DNA from: Coleophoma eucalyptorum
Lineage: Eukaryota > Ascomycota > Leotiomycetes > Helotiales > Dermateaceae
Assembly: GCA_026120035.1 (NCBI GenBank)
Contig: JALRME010000039.1
Coordinates: 1 to 64,000, forward strand
DNA: 64,000 nucleotides
Reading direction: 5' to 3'
Made by a program: the position numbers and the translations under genes. Shown piece by piece: positions 45,938 through 58,833 of this stretch (within the stretch, counting starts at the first letter, position 1; every line of letters starts with the position of its first letter). The notes beneath the pieces were generated by a model, which did no database searches, was not told the origin of the DNA, and saw only the letters and a list, made by a program, of their open reading frames with translations.

Positions 45938-46903
45938 TTAAGCCTCCAATGCTTTTTCGGTCCAATCCCACAACTTCGTTGCCAATTCTTGACTCTTGGC
46001 TACGTCATCCAGGTCTTGAAGCTCCTCTCCAACTGGATAGTAGGTAGATCCATTCACAATCTCCTCCTTTTTCATGCCAGCAGCTAGGTACAGCTGGTTT
46101 AGAACCCCTTGCTCAACTGTCAACATCCTTCCAACACATGTGACATGCACAAACATTCGGTCCCTAATCCCCATACTGCTGACCAGCCCCGTATTGATAA
46201 CTCCGGGGTGAATCGCCACTGACTTGATACTTGGATACCTCCTCGCCAGCTCTTTTGCATAGACCAGATTAGCCAATTTGCTCTGCCCGTAGCGCCGCCA
46301 GTGACCAACCAAGGCATCTTGGGTCGTGTTTAGGGTCTCGAAATCGATGCCTTTCTTTGAGTGGATTCTCCAGCCTTCAGATGTATTCATGACAATCCGA
46401 ACATCGGAATCAGGCTTCTCTGCGGTCTTTAAGAGGACTGGAAGTAATTGCTTGATAAGCCCCGCATGTCCAAGATGATTAGTTGCAAATTGGATTTCCC
46501 AGCCATCTTTGCTGAGTTGGGGTGGCACTGCCATTATGCCGGCATTGCACATGAGAATATCGAGTCGATCATGTTTGAATTGTTGTGTGACAGTCTTGAC
46601 TGATGCGACTGAGGCGAGGTCGAGATTAACAAAGCTAAGTTGTGCTTGTGGGATTTCTTTTTGGACTGAAGCTATGAGCTTGTCAGCAGCCTCTGCATTG
46701 CGGCCACTGAAGTATACGTGGGCGGGTTCATGCTTTGCAAGTGCAGTTACAGAAGCACTCCCAAGTCCTGCGGTGCCTGTATAGCTATTAGACTTTTGAT
46801 TATTTGTCTATGAGTACTTCAACTTACCTCCAGAAATGAAGATGACCTTGTCTTTGAGTGAGGGAATATCAGTCCCCGGGTTGAAATTGAATTTTTCTGG
46901 CAT
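45938..46903 (-). CDS. Short-chain dehydrogenase/reductase (retinol-dehydrogenase-like)
   Basis: About 305 residues in two exons; the start MPEKFNFNPGTDIPSLKDKV is at 46903. The intron splits the cofactor motif, which reads VIFISGGTAGLGSASV after joining. Further motifs: MCNAGIMAVPP, FATNHLGHAGL, catalytic Ser in VMNTSEGWR and Tyr-Lys in YGQSKLANLV, all as in the classical SDR family. It uses NAD(P)(H) on an unknown carbonyl or alcohol substrate, probably lipophilic by analogy with the retinol-dehydrogenase branch. No signal peptide. It is complete and looks functional. Confidence 0.9.
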
Positions 46904-47917
46904 TGGGTAAGAGCGTAGGAGAGGTTGCAAGCTGGCAAGTCTAAGAGGAAGTCTAGGATGGCGGTACAAAGTTTTGAAACTTGGGGCTTACAAGATCAAT
47001 CTAGGAACGCTCTGGTAGAATATGACAATGCCTTGAGGTTTATCGGCGGAAGAAAGGGGGTTAAATAAAGCCGAAGCGGAGGACGGAGGAATGTTTGGAG
47101 AGGCCTCTGGTTTGTCACTGTCGCTGCTATGGCTAAGGCTACTCGCTTAATTTAGTGCGCGGACTTCGCGATTTCACAAGATGGCGTTCAGGTTGATTTC
47201 ACTATTTATGCTTCATTTCTTTCCACATCAATCTAGATCAATGGTTCGGCATCGGATAGTCTCTCTGCCCGACTAAACGCCCTATACGTCTTATACGTGG
47301 CCACTCGGCCTCCTAGTTTCGAATATTCAACTTGATCACAGAGCGACTCGAAATGACAAGTACTTTTTTCAGTTACCAGTCTAGTCTTCGAAAGCTTATA
47401 ATTACATCATTAGGATGATTCCATCCATACGCATTCTAGCTTTGTTCTGCGCTTTCGTTTAGTGTTGCGAAAGTCAACCATTATGCCAATGCCGGTCACC
47501 TATGCTTTGGCGACTTCAGTTACTAGCGGCTACGCAGAAAGCATGTGCAAATTTTTAGAGATGTTTAAAAGTCCACCAAAAATCCAAAAGGCCCTTGTTA
47601 TCCAAACTCCTAGATATGACGGCTTCAATAGACTTTGAGTCTTATCGATTTTCTGGTGTCCACTAACACAATGCCAACTTATTACAAAGCCCTACGTTAG
47701 AGCATGTCTAATTCATCTGGAATACGTTGCAGGTCTTAAAGTTTTAAATGTTTAAATATGTAATGCAATAAAAGACTAGAGAACCCCAATTTCTTCCTCT
47801 GTGTATTCGTAATCTCATCGGCTCGTGTATATCTATGTCTAAACTCTCGGCAGCTTCTTCTCGTGTCTGGCACTCGATTTTAACCGCAAAGCCCTTCGTG
47901 CCGATACCAAATCACTG
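46904..47917. other. Intergenic spacer
   Basis: Promoter of the short-chain dehydrogenase and 3' flank of the Ap4A phosphorylase gene. No supported gene or RNA. Confidence 0.55.
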
Positions 47918-48954
47918 TCATGCAGCAACTCCTAGATAAGCAAGATGTTTTGCAAGACCAAGGCTTTTCCAAAAATCCACCTCAGCGTCATCTTTGACCC
48001 ATAACCACCCCACCATGCCGGCAGAGTTTGTTTGTGCCTTGCCATCAATGCCTGCATGCGTGCGTGGGATCATAGCCATCCATTTATCGACGAGAATGAA
48101 GTTATAGTCCAGAGCACGATCTTTTGGCTTGCAAGCCGCGTTCATGGCAGCCTTAAGTTGCTCGTACTTGCTCTTTAGAGTTGATACGGTGGCGCTGGCT
48201 TCTAGACCTATGATGAAGTTCTTATATGGTACTTTGATATCAGACCTCACTTCGTCTAATTTGGTGTATAACAAGCTACAGTCAGCATCTTAACTGACAA
48301 AGGTGTAAAAGTACGTTGAATAGCATTAGCCGAACTCTCTCAAACTCACCGAGCGACAGAGACATAGCATCAGGGAACATAATCCCAACCCCTGGTCTTC
48401 CAAACATCTGAAAGTGTTTATGGCCTTGGCTAGCACCCGCATCAACACCACAATTAAAAATTACCATATTATTCTCCTTATCAAAAGCAGAAAAGAGAGA
48501 CCAGATAGCCTTGAGGTCCGAATCGGTCAGGCTATCTCTCTGAGGTTGATACTCCTTGGTATGCAACAGATACATAGGGCGAGTGCAACAGAATTTATTG
48601 AAGATTAGTGTATGCTCAGGTCCTACAGAGCCAAGAACGAAGTTAGGGTCAGGGTCGATGAATGGACCTCGCCATTTTGCTTGAGCTGGTGCCTGCTCGG
48701 TTCTGGAAAGGACAGGCTTCTTCCCCAGAGAGGGCGTGATAAGGAAATGAACCTGGGTCAGTCATATTGAATAAGCGTCCAGAGAATTGCAAGATTACGA
48801 TACTCACTCGAAACCCGCCGTCCTCAAAGCTCTTCAATGTTGGTTCTTCATAGAGAATCTCTCCTTCTGCGACAAGCTTGTCGAATTTGGCCAGCCCTTC
48901 GCTTTCAAGGTCTTTCGGGAGCTCGAAGAGAGCCACATCTTGATCCCCAGTCAT
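47918..48954 (-). CDS. ATP adenylyltransferase (Ap4A phosphorylase, APA1/2 type)
   Basis: About 300 residues in three exons, from the ATG at 48954. The second exon includes KWRGPFIDPDPNFVLGSVGP, then FCCTRPMYLLHTKEYQPQ. The HIT-superfamily active site lies in VDAGASQGHKHFQMF, with the two histidines of GHKHFQ. The third exon joins as SLSL-DADCSLLYTKLDEV through a TTAAG acceptor. The enzyme splits Ap4A with phosphate to ATP and ADP in the cytosol. The typical yeast proteins are near 320 residues, so this is of normal size. The shift of the frame at the first intron (donor after GGFR) is resolved by reading the second exon as LITPSLGKK. Confidence 0.85.
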
Positions 48955-49634
48955 CACTAATCACGCGGGTATTCTGTGCTTTTGTCGATGTGAATACCTT
49001 AGAATTAGTTAGCCTATGTGGTAATTCTAAGGAATGTATACTCTGCCTTGACCGCCTTTTCCCTTAGCGAGCTTACCATACGACAAGAGCAAGGTGGGGC
49101 GGAGAGAGGTGCAGCGAAAGAATTCCAAGAGCATGCATATTACATGTAGTAGAAGAAGTTAGTCTCTATGCGCCTTCCTTAATCGCTAGCTATAAATATA
49201 GAAATTCTTGATATGTGTGACAGATGTCGACATGAGCTTGCCACTAATGGAAGCGTCTCCAGTTGGAAGTTCTGGGTCGTGCTCCTTTCTGTGTTTTAAC
49301 ATTGACTGTAGATGAGCTTATTAATAAGTCTCCTACAAACTTGAAGACAGCCGACGAAATTAATTCACAGGAACCTTACTTGAAAGAAAAATAGTACAAA
49401 TGCAAATGTATGAAAGACGTTCTCTTCTGTTCTAGATGCGGATGATCTATGATACATAAAATACTAAGCAAGCACTCCCACTATGCAACTTGCTAAAATG
49501 AGGAAAAGAACAAACGTCGCTACCTAAACGCTAAAAGATGCATGACCACCTCAACTCCTGTAGAAGCAATAATGGTTCGATTCTCAGTCAAGGATGACAA
49601 ACATGTCACATCAACAAACGCCTGTATGGACTAT
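48955..49634. other. Intergenic spacer
   Basis: Promoter of the Ap4A phosphorylase gene and 3' flank of the GHKL-ATPase gene. No gene is seen. Confidence 0.55.
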
Positions 49635-52600
49635 CTAATCCAATAAACTCCGGTCCTCAGGCTTGCCTACTGGAGGTGGTGGGAGTTGCCGTCTAGCTGG
49701 TTGGGCAATGGCATAACTTCCAGCTTTGGTCATCATTTTAGTAAAATAATTCGCAACGAGCATTTCACTAGGGAGATCGTTAGTATTGTACTAGTATAAC
49801 TGGACCCACAGACAGTGACTTACGTGTAATAGCTATGTTCCGCATTGTGCTCCTTCACTAAATTATGAGCAAGTTCGTGTGCAATGACAATCCACCAATA
49901 GCTGGCAGCTTCCATTCTACCTTCCTTGATCTGATTGTCATCTTCGAGTCTCTTCTGATGTAATTGGCTGAAGAATCTGAAGTTGCAGAAAATACTGCCG
50001 TTACTGTTAAAAGCAATAGTGCCACCCTCCTGATCGTAGAAGATGTGGAGTGACTTTCGTGGCAAGGCATACACATCGCCCACTTCATGAAGCAGTACGG
50101 CGAACGAGTTCAACGCAAGTAAGTTCTCGGTCAAGAAATTAGATGGCGTAGGAAGACCTTTAGCGACAAAAATTCTGGTGCCATTAGAAGCTTCGGCCAG
50201 GAAGGCGATATTTTGAGACGGAGTGGAGTCACAATATGTTGCTTGCTCTTTGACTTTCTGCTGCGTAGGTGGAGAGAATAATGTAGATGAATCGTGAGCT
50301 CGAGATGATTGAATGGCGTTCAGGAGATTTTGCTGCACAGCGTGTGGTGAAGAGACCTTTTCTGCACCGCTTTGCTTTGGCTTATCAACGGCAGTATCTT
50401 CATATGGTGGTGGATGGTCTTCATGGGATGGACCAGTACCGCCACCAAGGAAATTCTGCAGCTGTTGTTGGGCTTCCCCACTACTGAAACGCTCCTTGAG
50501 GCCGGAGAAGAGCCCACGGGTGCGTTTCGGTACTGGCGAGGCTGGAGGGGAATCGGCCTCAAAAGCTCCTGGCATGGACGGTTCTTTTGACCTCGGACGC
50601 TCTTCCTTTGCAGCTGCCGGAACAAGTTGGCTCTCTTTCTTCCACGCCTCTTCCTGTTCCTTCAGATGTCTTTGCTCTTCCTCCATTTGTTTCCGACGTT
50701 GCTCTTCAGCAACGCGCTGCTCCGCAGCTTTCTGGCGCAAGATACGTTCGACATTATATCCACGAGCTCGAAGCTGGATCAAATTGAGAGTCAAAAGCGT
50801 CTCGAACGATAAGAGTGCTTGTTGCGTTGGGCGAAGGAGCAGTATCTTGCAGACTGCTTGACTGACTTGGTAGGTGTCAACTCCTTCTGCTGCAATGTAA
50901 AGAATGCAGCCTTTTTGCCTGTCGTATGAGGTGGCAGCGGATCTGTTCTCCTTATGCGTAACGCTTCGACCGCGCAGAGACCGGCGAAGGGAAATCGCAG
51001 TCACGGCCTCGACCTTCAGATTTTTCTCTAACCATTTCCCGTCGTAGCGAATGAGATTCGGTGGCAATTCGTGGAGGAAGAGTTTTGATCTCTCAAGAAT
51101 TTGATTTTGCAAAATTGTAGCTTGCTTCTGCTTGTTGCTTGGAGCTCCAATACGCAAGTCTTCCTCAACAAGGTTCCCTAGTGCCGAAGAACCAAGAGCA
51201 AGATAGAAATCCTCTAAAGTCTCCTCTTCTGGTGCGCAGACTAGTTTGTCTTTGAATAGTCGAAATGCGCCATAGTCATCAACCTACTTATGGTTAGCGA
51301 TTCATAAATCCTCCAGCAGTGGACGAACATACCACAATAATGTTATTTGGGTACTCAAGCTCATATGTCTTGATTGGTGCTTCTTCTTCTTCAACTTCTT
51401 CGTCTTCAAGTCCAGTCTTCTCTGAAGATGCGGCTTGTTTCGGGACCGAGATCTGCTTCCAAGCAATGAGACACTTTGAGGTCTTCAGCTGGTTCCATAG
51501 CTGCTTGTCTTTCCTGATGATTGATGCATCATCCGCAAGAGTCCTCAAAACATGAATGTATTTCTCGGGCGTAGCGAGGATGCCGAGCAGTCTCGCAGGT
51601 TCCCGAGCAACAAGCGCTGCAATTTCCAATTTAGTAGGCTCATTCTTCGACCCGCATGTGGTCAAAAATGCGTTTGCTTCCATTCCAAAATCGACAAAAT
51701 CGAAAATGTCACCATATGTTGAGGAATTCCCTAGATAGCACTGGCGAGGTGTAAGAAGTCTGACCTCTTTGGAACTCTCGTCCTTTGGCTTAACGGGAAC
51801 AATGTGGCAGTCGCTAAGTTTCTTAGCAAAAGCTGGCCCAATTTCTCCAAGTCTACTTGAGAAGTAGGTGTACAATGGAATTGCATCTCGTCGCGATTGG
51901 GGTGGCTTATTGACAAGTCTATTGATACATTCGTTGATAGGAGGATTTGGGCGAACTCCAAATTTCTGATACGAGGATTAGTATTTTGGATAACATAAAT
52001 GAACGTATCAACTTACGTCAGCATGTAAATGCAAGTCCTTTTTCAAGATGTCGAACCCAAGAAGAGCACACTTTTCGTTAGTGAAGCATTCGACTGGGGA
52101 TACCAAGCGAGCTCCATCTCCCTGAAGTGGCAGAAACCGAGCTGCGATTGTGCCAATGGGGAAGGATGCGTAGCCATTGTTGTGGTGGTGGCCTATAAAG
52201 TATGTTGTGGCCTTTTGTCGTAAATTCACATCATCAGATGCCATCAAGGCTACAAGCTCTTGCACTGATGGACAAGCCCTGAGGCCAAGGAGGGATAGAA
52301 ATCTGCCTTCTGCACTACTGGCACGATAACTTCCAGGAGGACCTGGCCACTGAAGTATAGGCAACCCCAAGTCACGGAGCTCTGACTTTGGCTCGAAGAG
52401 CTCGGAAACCTGGAAAAGCTTAGGAGTGCCTTGCATTGATTCAGCGCCCTTTGGACCAGCTTCAGCTGGACAAATTCTGGATCCTTTCAGTCGTTTCATA
52501 TCCTCAGCAGGAATCTCTTCTCTGACCGAGGTGAGATATTTTATCAGTTCCATATGCCCATTACGTTTATTAACAGGCATCTCGCTCTGCTCTTTTCCGT

Positions 52601-55049
52601 CTCCAGAAACTAGCAGGCGGCTGAAAATTGTCTCGAGATCGACTGTCTTTCGTACCCCAATAGCAGCAAAGAACTTTTCTTTAACCCCTTGACACCCTGT
52701 GACGATAGGCAAATCATCGAAAAGCTTGACACTTGCGAAGAAAGCCTCGCCGGGCTTCTTCATGCCAAATTTGGTAGGGATGATTGTGATCGGATTGAAC
52801 AGGTTCTGCACTGTAGCCCTCGACGTTTGACTCATGCTATCCCACTGTTTGGAAACGATCAACAATACCTGAGCTGCAAATTTTGGTGACTTTGTTAAGT
52901 TAATCTCGTCAGGACTACTCGAAGCTGATTCGATCAAGAAACGCAACCACGGGACGATATCAAGTGCTTCCCAGCCCAGTGCATAGAGCTCGTCAACAGT
53001 TGAAGCTCGTGTGAACTGGAAAGGGATTGTGGTGGGTGGGATAGGCACATCTGCCGGTATCTTGGTAACTTGGAGAAAGTTTTTCACAGTCCCGAGTGTA
53101 ATAATACCGCCTTGTCCTTGTCCTTCTTCAATGGTCGCAACTGTCACATCGAGCAAGGAGTGCAGCGTGTTCACATCCATCTCGCCCCTCACAGCTTTGC
53201 GGCCAGCCCAACCGATGAATTGAATGAGTTGAGCCTGGTTTAGGGCTTTTGCTTCCAGTTCTTTTTTGACATCACTGACCGTGATCTCAGTAAGTAAACC
53301 CCAGTCCTTAAGTTTGTTCACAAATGTGACATTTGTCAACTCTTTGGGTACAACAGGAATACCTTCAACAAAACCACTTAGGTCGTCAATGGCTAACCGT
53401 ACTTTGGTTGTAGGTAGAACACCGCGGCTGCTATACATTTCTATGGATGGCTTCTTATATGCAGTCCAGAAAGCTTCCTCAATGATTTGTGAAACTTGCG
53501 AGCTGGGCGTAGATTCATCAAAAGTAAAGGTCTTTAATGTATGCAGTGCTTCTGGCATAAACTGTGCAATCTCTTCTTTGGAAACTTTAGTACCATGGCC
53601 CGCTTGCTCTGCAGCCCGGATAATCTTTTCAGAAAGATCAGACATTTCATTGGCAAAAGCCAAACGTGAAATGATTCCTGCAACTCGAAGCATTTCGATA
53701 TTCCAGGTCCTGACCCATCTTGCATTTAGATCAATTGACTCTCGCTCAACTGTGGGAATGACGGATGGTGCAGATAAATGGAGGCCCGCGCCAGTAGTTT
53801 GGTGAGTTGGAAAACCAATAAAAATACGACCGCCCGGTTTCTTGCTCGGTAGCACCGACGCAAATATATTTACGCTTTGAGCTACTGTATTTGCCTTTGT
53901 CGATGCTTCAGTCTCGTCATATGAGGATGTGAGAATGGACAGCTTGGTGGTTTTGGGAGGAGGCTTCTTTGTTGCACGTTCAAGCTCTGCAGCTACAGAT
54001 GTCTTTATAGCAGTTTTTACTTGAGCAGTTGTTACTCTGAGGAATACGTTTGCTGTGGTTATTGTCGTCAAATCCTCAAGTATGATCTCTTGCATAGCCT
54101 TTTCCTCTTTCAATGCTTTGTTCTTCTGCTGGGATTGGGCAGTGCTAGTCAACCTGGAGAAGAAAGATCGTAACGAAGGGACTTCAGTAGAATTACCATA
54201 AGCACCCTCTGCGTTCCCAGATTTTGCCACTGCTGCTGAAGGCTTCCACCCCACAACATTCATGAAAGCTGCATCCATCTGCACATTCTCTCGGTCAAGA
54301 CTCTGTACAGACATCCAGCCTTCCTTTGTTCTTGTCTCAACATCCTTCGCAATCGGAACTTGTATGCTTGGGGCGACTTTCTTTTGCAGCGATATGATCT
54401 TCCAATCATCCACCCATAATTCAAGATTTTGTAATGCCACAAATGTCAGACTGGTTGCTAAGAACTGAGCTATCGAGAGAAGATTTGGCATGGGAGTAGT
54501 TGTATTTCGATAGTCCAGAACGAAGCTGGTATTTGGATTTGCCTCCGCAGGAGGCAGCTGAAGCCTTTTGGTGAATAGCGAGTTGCCTTTCCAATAAAAT
54601 GCCATGGCTTCATTCCCCGAACTAACAAAAGGGTCCTCGCAATCTGCGAATACACTGTAGAATCCAACACCAAATGCTCCGATTTTTGTTTCGTCCGGAT
54701 TTCCTTCAGCGATCCTCTTCAACCGTGCCCAGTCGTTGGTCCCAAATGCCTGACCATTATTGGTAACCACAAGTCTCTTTAACGTGTGATGTAGCAACAC
54801 ATGCTTCAGGATTTCCGACTGATTTGTAGTATTCGGTACGGGTATCTGCGCAGAAGGAAGAGTCTCAAATTTGATTGTGACAGTTGTCGCCTGAGCATCG
54901 GCGGCATTCTGGATTAACTCTCGCAGAGTCGTCCATTCTCCAGAATATCGAGCGAGGACTTTGTCAATCAGAGCTCGGGTGTTGACAGTGACAGCCTCTT
55001 CATCGTCGCCATTCTCCAGAGCTGCTGCTCTGAGCTTTGAGAAATCCAT
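49635..55049 (-). CDS. Giant GHKL/Hsp90-like ATPase protein (DUF3684 type) with C-terminal zincin-like motif
   Basis: About 1750 residues in four exons. The first (about 52018-55049) opens MDFSKLRAAALENGDDEEAV and holds the Bergerat ATPase fold: ELIQNAADAQA (N box) at about residue 43 and KIGAFGVGFYSVF (G1 box) at about 125. This is the sacsin-type branch of Hsp90-like ATPases. Exon 2 joins as HLHAD-KFGVRPNPPIN, exon 3 as NNIIV-VDDYGAFRLFKD. Exon 3 has a charged coiled coil (AEQRVAEEQRRKQMEEEQRH) and a Pro-rich disordered region. Near the end is WIVIAHELAHNLVKEHN, which fits HExxHxxxxxH, the zinc-ligand spacing of WLM/SprT-like and other zincins. Exon 4 joins as YYT-EMLVANYFTK and ends at 49635. 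Likely a chaperone-like or nuclear maintenance protein; the actual role is unknown. Confidence 0.85.
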
Positions 55050-57143
55050 GGTTGTGGCGACGCCTCTACCTCACCCGCCACGACCTCGATGAACCTTCAC
55101 CAGTATGTAGCGATCCAAGGCTAGAGAAATCTATATCATGATCCAGATGTATTCAGTATGTTTTAATATATCCTTGGATATTTGCGACGACTTTGTGGAG
55201 ATTTGGAGGGAAGTTCGAGTGATGTGAGCTGCGACTAGGGAAGGCTGAGTGGAAGGCTGTAAGACTTCAATAGTGATGTTGCTAGAAGATGGTGGAAATA
55301 TCCTTACGCTAAGGCGAATTCGCTTCTGACCCAGCAGAGCGGCAAATGATCTAACTAGCTAGAAAAATGACAGGCCGAGACACTTGTGAGGCAAAAGACC
55401 CTGATGAGGATGTTGTCGATGTTAACACAGGTTCAGGTTCAGGTTCAGGTACGGGATCGTGCTCGTGCCTACCAAACGACAGGGATGGTGTGTCGAATGT
55501 ACTGCTTACCTTATGCATCGGAATTATGGAATAAATCCGGTGAGTAGTACTTCCGAGCCGAAGTAGCCACAACTTCCACCACAGACTGTCCGAGCAAGGC
55601 GGACAATCGCTACTAGTAGTATTGGGTTGTCTCCTGATACCTAGAGACGTCTAGGGGCGTGGGTTAGTGGATTTAGATGACCTTCCAGTGAGAATTCTAG
55701 GGGTCTAAGCTTACGTTTCTTACAAGTATCGACAAATTTTGGCTCGAAAATCACGATTGCTGTAAGTTATATTTTGTTACCTATAACTTACCAAAAACAT
55801 GTTCATCTAATATAGCAAGGCAAAATACATGACACGGTCGGCTCGATCTAGCCAAGAACCATTGCCGATTTTCTACCTTTCACTAATTTCCATCGTATCC
55901 TTTAAAGACTTACTGCTATATTCCTAACTTATACTTTGCAGTTTTAAAGCCTGAATCACTTGTTACTTATTGCCCATACTCTCAACTCTCCCTCAAAGTT
56001 CACAGTCGATGCCAAGCTGAATATTTGGAACTTTCTTCTAGGTATTGCGAAGGTGGAAATATCCTATTGCCTAAATAGAATAAATACCAGCATGCTTAGG
56101 AGATCAATATTAGCAAGTGATCAAGAATTCTAAGCTGCTTGAGTATTTCTGCTCACTACTGCGGCTGCAAACCCAACATTCAGTCCTCGCTTATATAGAT
56201 TCCTGGAGGTCTACCTCACCAGGAAAGAGACTAGACATCGTTCTTTCCTGCTCAGCGCTTACAGACGGAATGCAACATCACAGCTTCGAAAGATTGGTTG
56301 TACTCAAAATCAAGACATTCCGTTTCCAATATCCGAGAATTCGGATAAGCCTCAAATCAAAGTATTGATGTTTTGGAAAGTCCCAATACTTTGAGCCTCT
56401 CCATATGCTTCAAGCCGTTGTACATGTCCACGAGAAGTTTCTCGTCAGGCTCGGGCTCAAATTTTCAGTTCTTTCAAAAATAGAGAGAAAAAAATGCTAT
56501 TGAACTCTACATCATTCAATAACTTGGAGACAGCCAGGTTCTCAAGTGAGCTCTAAGCCAGTTACGCAAACTTGGAGAGTTTTGCCTCAAAGTGGCGACC
56601 TCAAAGTTACTTTTATAACCGTCTGCTCTACAGAGGTGAATTAAACATGAATAGTCTGGTTTTATAGCATGATGTGTTGGCACTACGGCTGTGCTGATTA
56701 AATCGTTGGGCTTTTATAAGTTGCTCTTTTGCTGTACTATATCACCATATCCTACCAGTCCGTGGATTGGTGACATACCAAAGAAATTAAAAGAAAGCAT
56801 CCATGTATCTACCACGATGATAGGGTATAATCTGAGAGGTAAGTTGTAGACACCTATTTGATTACAGGAACAGAATCAGGTCGCCAGGATTTGGAAAGCA
56901 AAAACACAAGATCGTTGATTGGCGCTCTCTTAACCACGTGATGCGGTGATTGCGGAAGCTAGCACAAAAATAATCTCGAAAAAGTTCCCAGGCAATCGCA
57001 GCGGGCCTTAGTATTTCTTCATTCTTTTGCAAGGAATAACATCCAACACCTACGAACCACAAAACTTGCGTAACGAAGCCTATTTCGCCCATTATCGAAG
57101 AGACGATAATTTAATCTGTGCGACATCAACACTCAGCTTTACC
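55050..57143. other. 2.1-kb spacer upstream of the GHKL-ATPase and MAK16 genes
   Basis: The two genes diverge from here. A hexamer microsatellite (CAGGTT-type, about 55429-55451) lies in the left part. AT-rich sequence with no supported gene fills 55.7-56.8 kb. The last few hundred bases are the MAK16 promoter. Confidence 0.55.
55429..55451. repeat. Hexamer microsatellite AGGTTC
   Basis: About four head-to-tail copies of AGGTTC. No coding or regulatory role is suggested. Confidence 0.85.
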
Positions 57144-58160
57144 ATGTCTTCAGACGAGATCGTCTGGCAGGTGATAAACCAGCAGTTCTGCTCCTTCAAA
57201 CTCAAGTATATCCACCAATTCCACATACTTACGTAGACACAAACTAATAGCCCCAGGACTACCAAAGAGAAGAACTTTTGCCGTAATGAATACAATGTCA
57301 CTGGTCTCTGCAATCGTCAATCCTGCCCACTTGCCAACTCCCGCTATGCCACAGTGCGCGCACACCCAGGCTCAGGAACTCTGTACCTGTACATGAAGAC
57401 GATCGAGCGAGCGCACACACCCGCAAAGCTCTGGGAACGAATCAAGCTGAGCCAGAACTATGCGAAAGCCTTGGAGCAGGTCGACGATCGATTGATCTAC
57501 TGGCCAAAATTCTTGGTGCATAAGTGCAAGCAGAGATTGACGCGCTTGACACAGGTCGGCATTCGGATGAGGCGATTGGCAGCTGAGGATGAGCGATTGG
57601 GTGAGAAGCTTGTACCAAAAATGGCACCTAAGGTCAGGAGGAGAGAAGAAACCAGAGAGAGAAAGGCAGAGGCTGCTGCAAAGGTTGAGAGGGCTATTGA
57701 GAGGGAATTGATTGAGAGACTGAGAAGTGGTGCTTATGGAGACCAGCCATTGAACGTCAGTGAATCAATCTGGAAGAAGGTCCTGAAGGGTTTGGAGCGA
57801 GGTGGAGAAGGAACGAGAGACGAAGATTTGGATGAGGGCATCGAAGAGGATGAGATGGAAGAGGAGTTTGAGGATGAGGAGGGTGTTGGTGAGGTCGAAT
57901 ATGTCAGTGATCTCGGAGAGGACGAGGAGGACTTGGGTGATCTTGAGGATTGGTTGGGCAGCGAGAATGAGGAGGTCACAGATGAGGATGACGAGGATGA
58001 CAGCGATAGTGGAAGCAGTGAGGATGAGAAGGATGCACCTGGCAGCAAGAGGAAGAAGGGTCCTGTCACCAAGGCAAAGCCAAAGCCAAAGAAGTTCCCA
58101 AGGATGGAAATCGAGTACGAGGAGGAAATGGAGCAAGCCCCAAGACAATTGGCTTCCTGA
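57144..58160 (+). CDS. MAK16: MAK16 ribosome-biogenesis protein
   Basis: Two exons (57144-57205, 57257-58160) give 321 residues, normal for the family. The start [20 protein letters not shown] and the junction [19 protein letters not shown] followed by [16 protein letters not shown] are the hallmark of MAK16. The cysteines of this part bind a metal centre in known structures of the family. The middle is helical and basic; the C-terminal third is a long acidic tract (Glu/Asp runs, 57800-58050) followed by a Lys-rich nuclear-localisation-like stretch [16 protein letters not shown]. It acts in the nucleolus in assembly of the 60S subunit precursor. The 51-base intron right after the 20th codon is typical of conserved early introns in such genes. 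Confidence 0.96.
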
Positions 58161-58833
58161 GTCTAGTGGAATGGTATTGTTGGCGTTGGTGTCTGCTTTT
58201 CTTAGGAGTTTCCGGGACTAATCTGGCTTTGAGGCATTGAGCGAGTAAAGAGCTTGCGACAAAAGAATTGAAAGAAAAATACTACACGCGAACGAGACTT
58301 TAATGAGAACTGTAGAATGACCATGTCAGAAATAAAGCGATCCTCCCACAGATCCCATCGTGAAATCATGAATTGCAATCCCCCAGGGTATTTTACTAGC
58401 AGCTATTAACATTCCAGGGCCACGAGGTGGGGAAATGGAACCCAAAGCTCGGCTGAACCCACAGGGCAGCAAAGCAAATTCCGGTGCCCAAGCCAAGCCA
58501 GACGTGGGGTCGGTGCTCTCTCTTTGAGACGGAAGCGGACATGGTACGAAACATGAATTCCTCAACGACGACAATGCAGCAGAGGCCTCTACACATGCAC
58601 TAAAGAAACAGATCTACAAAACACCCAGCGAGTCCCACACCGTCCCCTTAAGAACAAATAAGACCGCTCTTCTTCCCTACGACAAACCGATCGAAGCACG
58701 ACCAACTAAGCAATCCAGCAACAACAGGTAGCCTGACAACCATAGCTACTACGAGAGCAAGAGGACAGCGACAACAACAAACAAAGAGGCAGCCACCAAG
58801 GCTTAAATCCCCCCACAGGAGAAGACAGCAAAC
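58161..58833. other. Intergenic spacer
   Basis: 3' flank of MAK16 and promoter of the Mso1-like gene, with a long, C/A-rich 5' leader (about 58620-58833). No other gene is seen. Confidence 0.6.

Noticed and set aside
50313..50861. 182-codon plus-strand frame opposite the GHKL-ATPase gene
   Set aside because: Shadow of the coiled-coil and Pro-rich part of the minus-strand gene; Cys/Ser-rich without motif.
57734..58148. Long minus-strand frames opposite MAK16
   Set aside because: They are the antisense of the acidic Glu/Asp tract, which gives Ser/Leu runs; MAK16 itself is certain.
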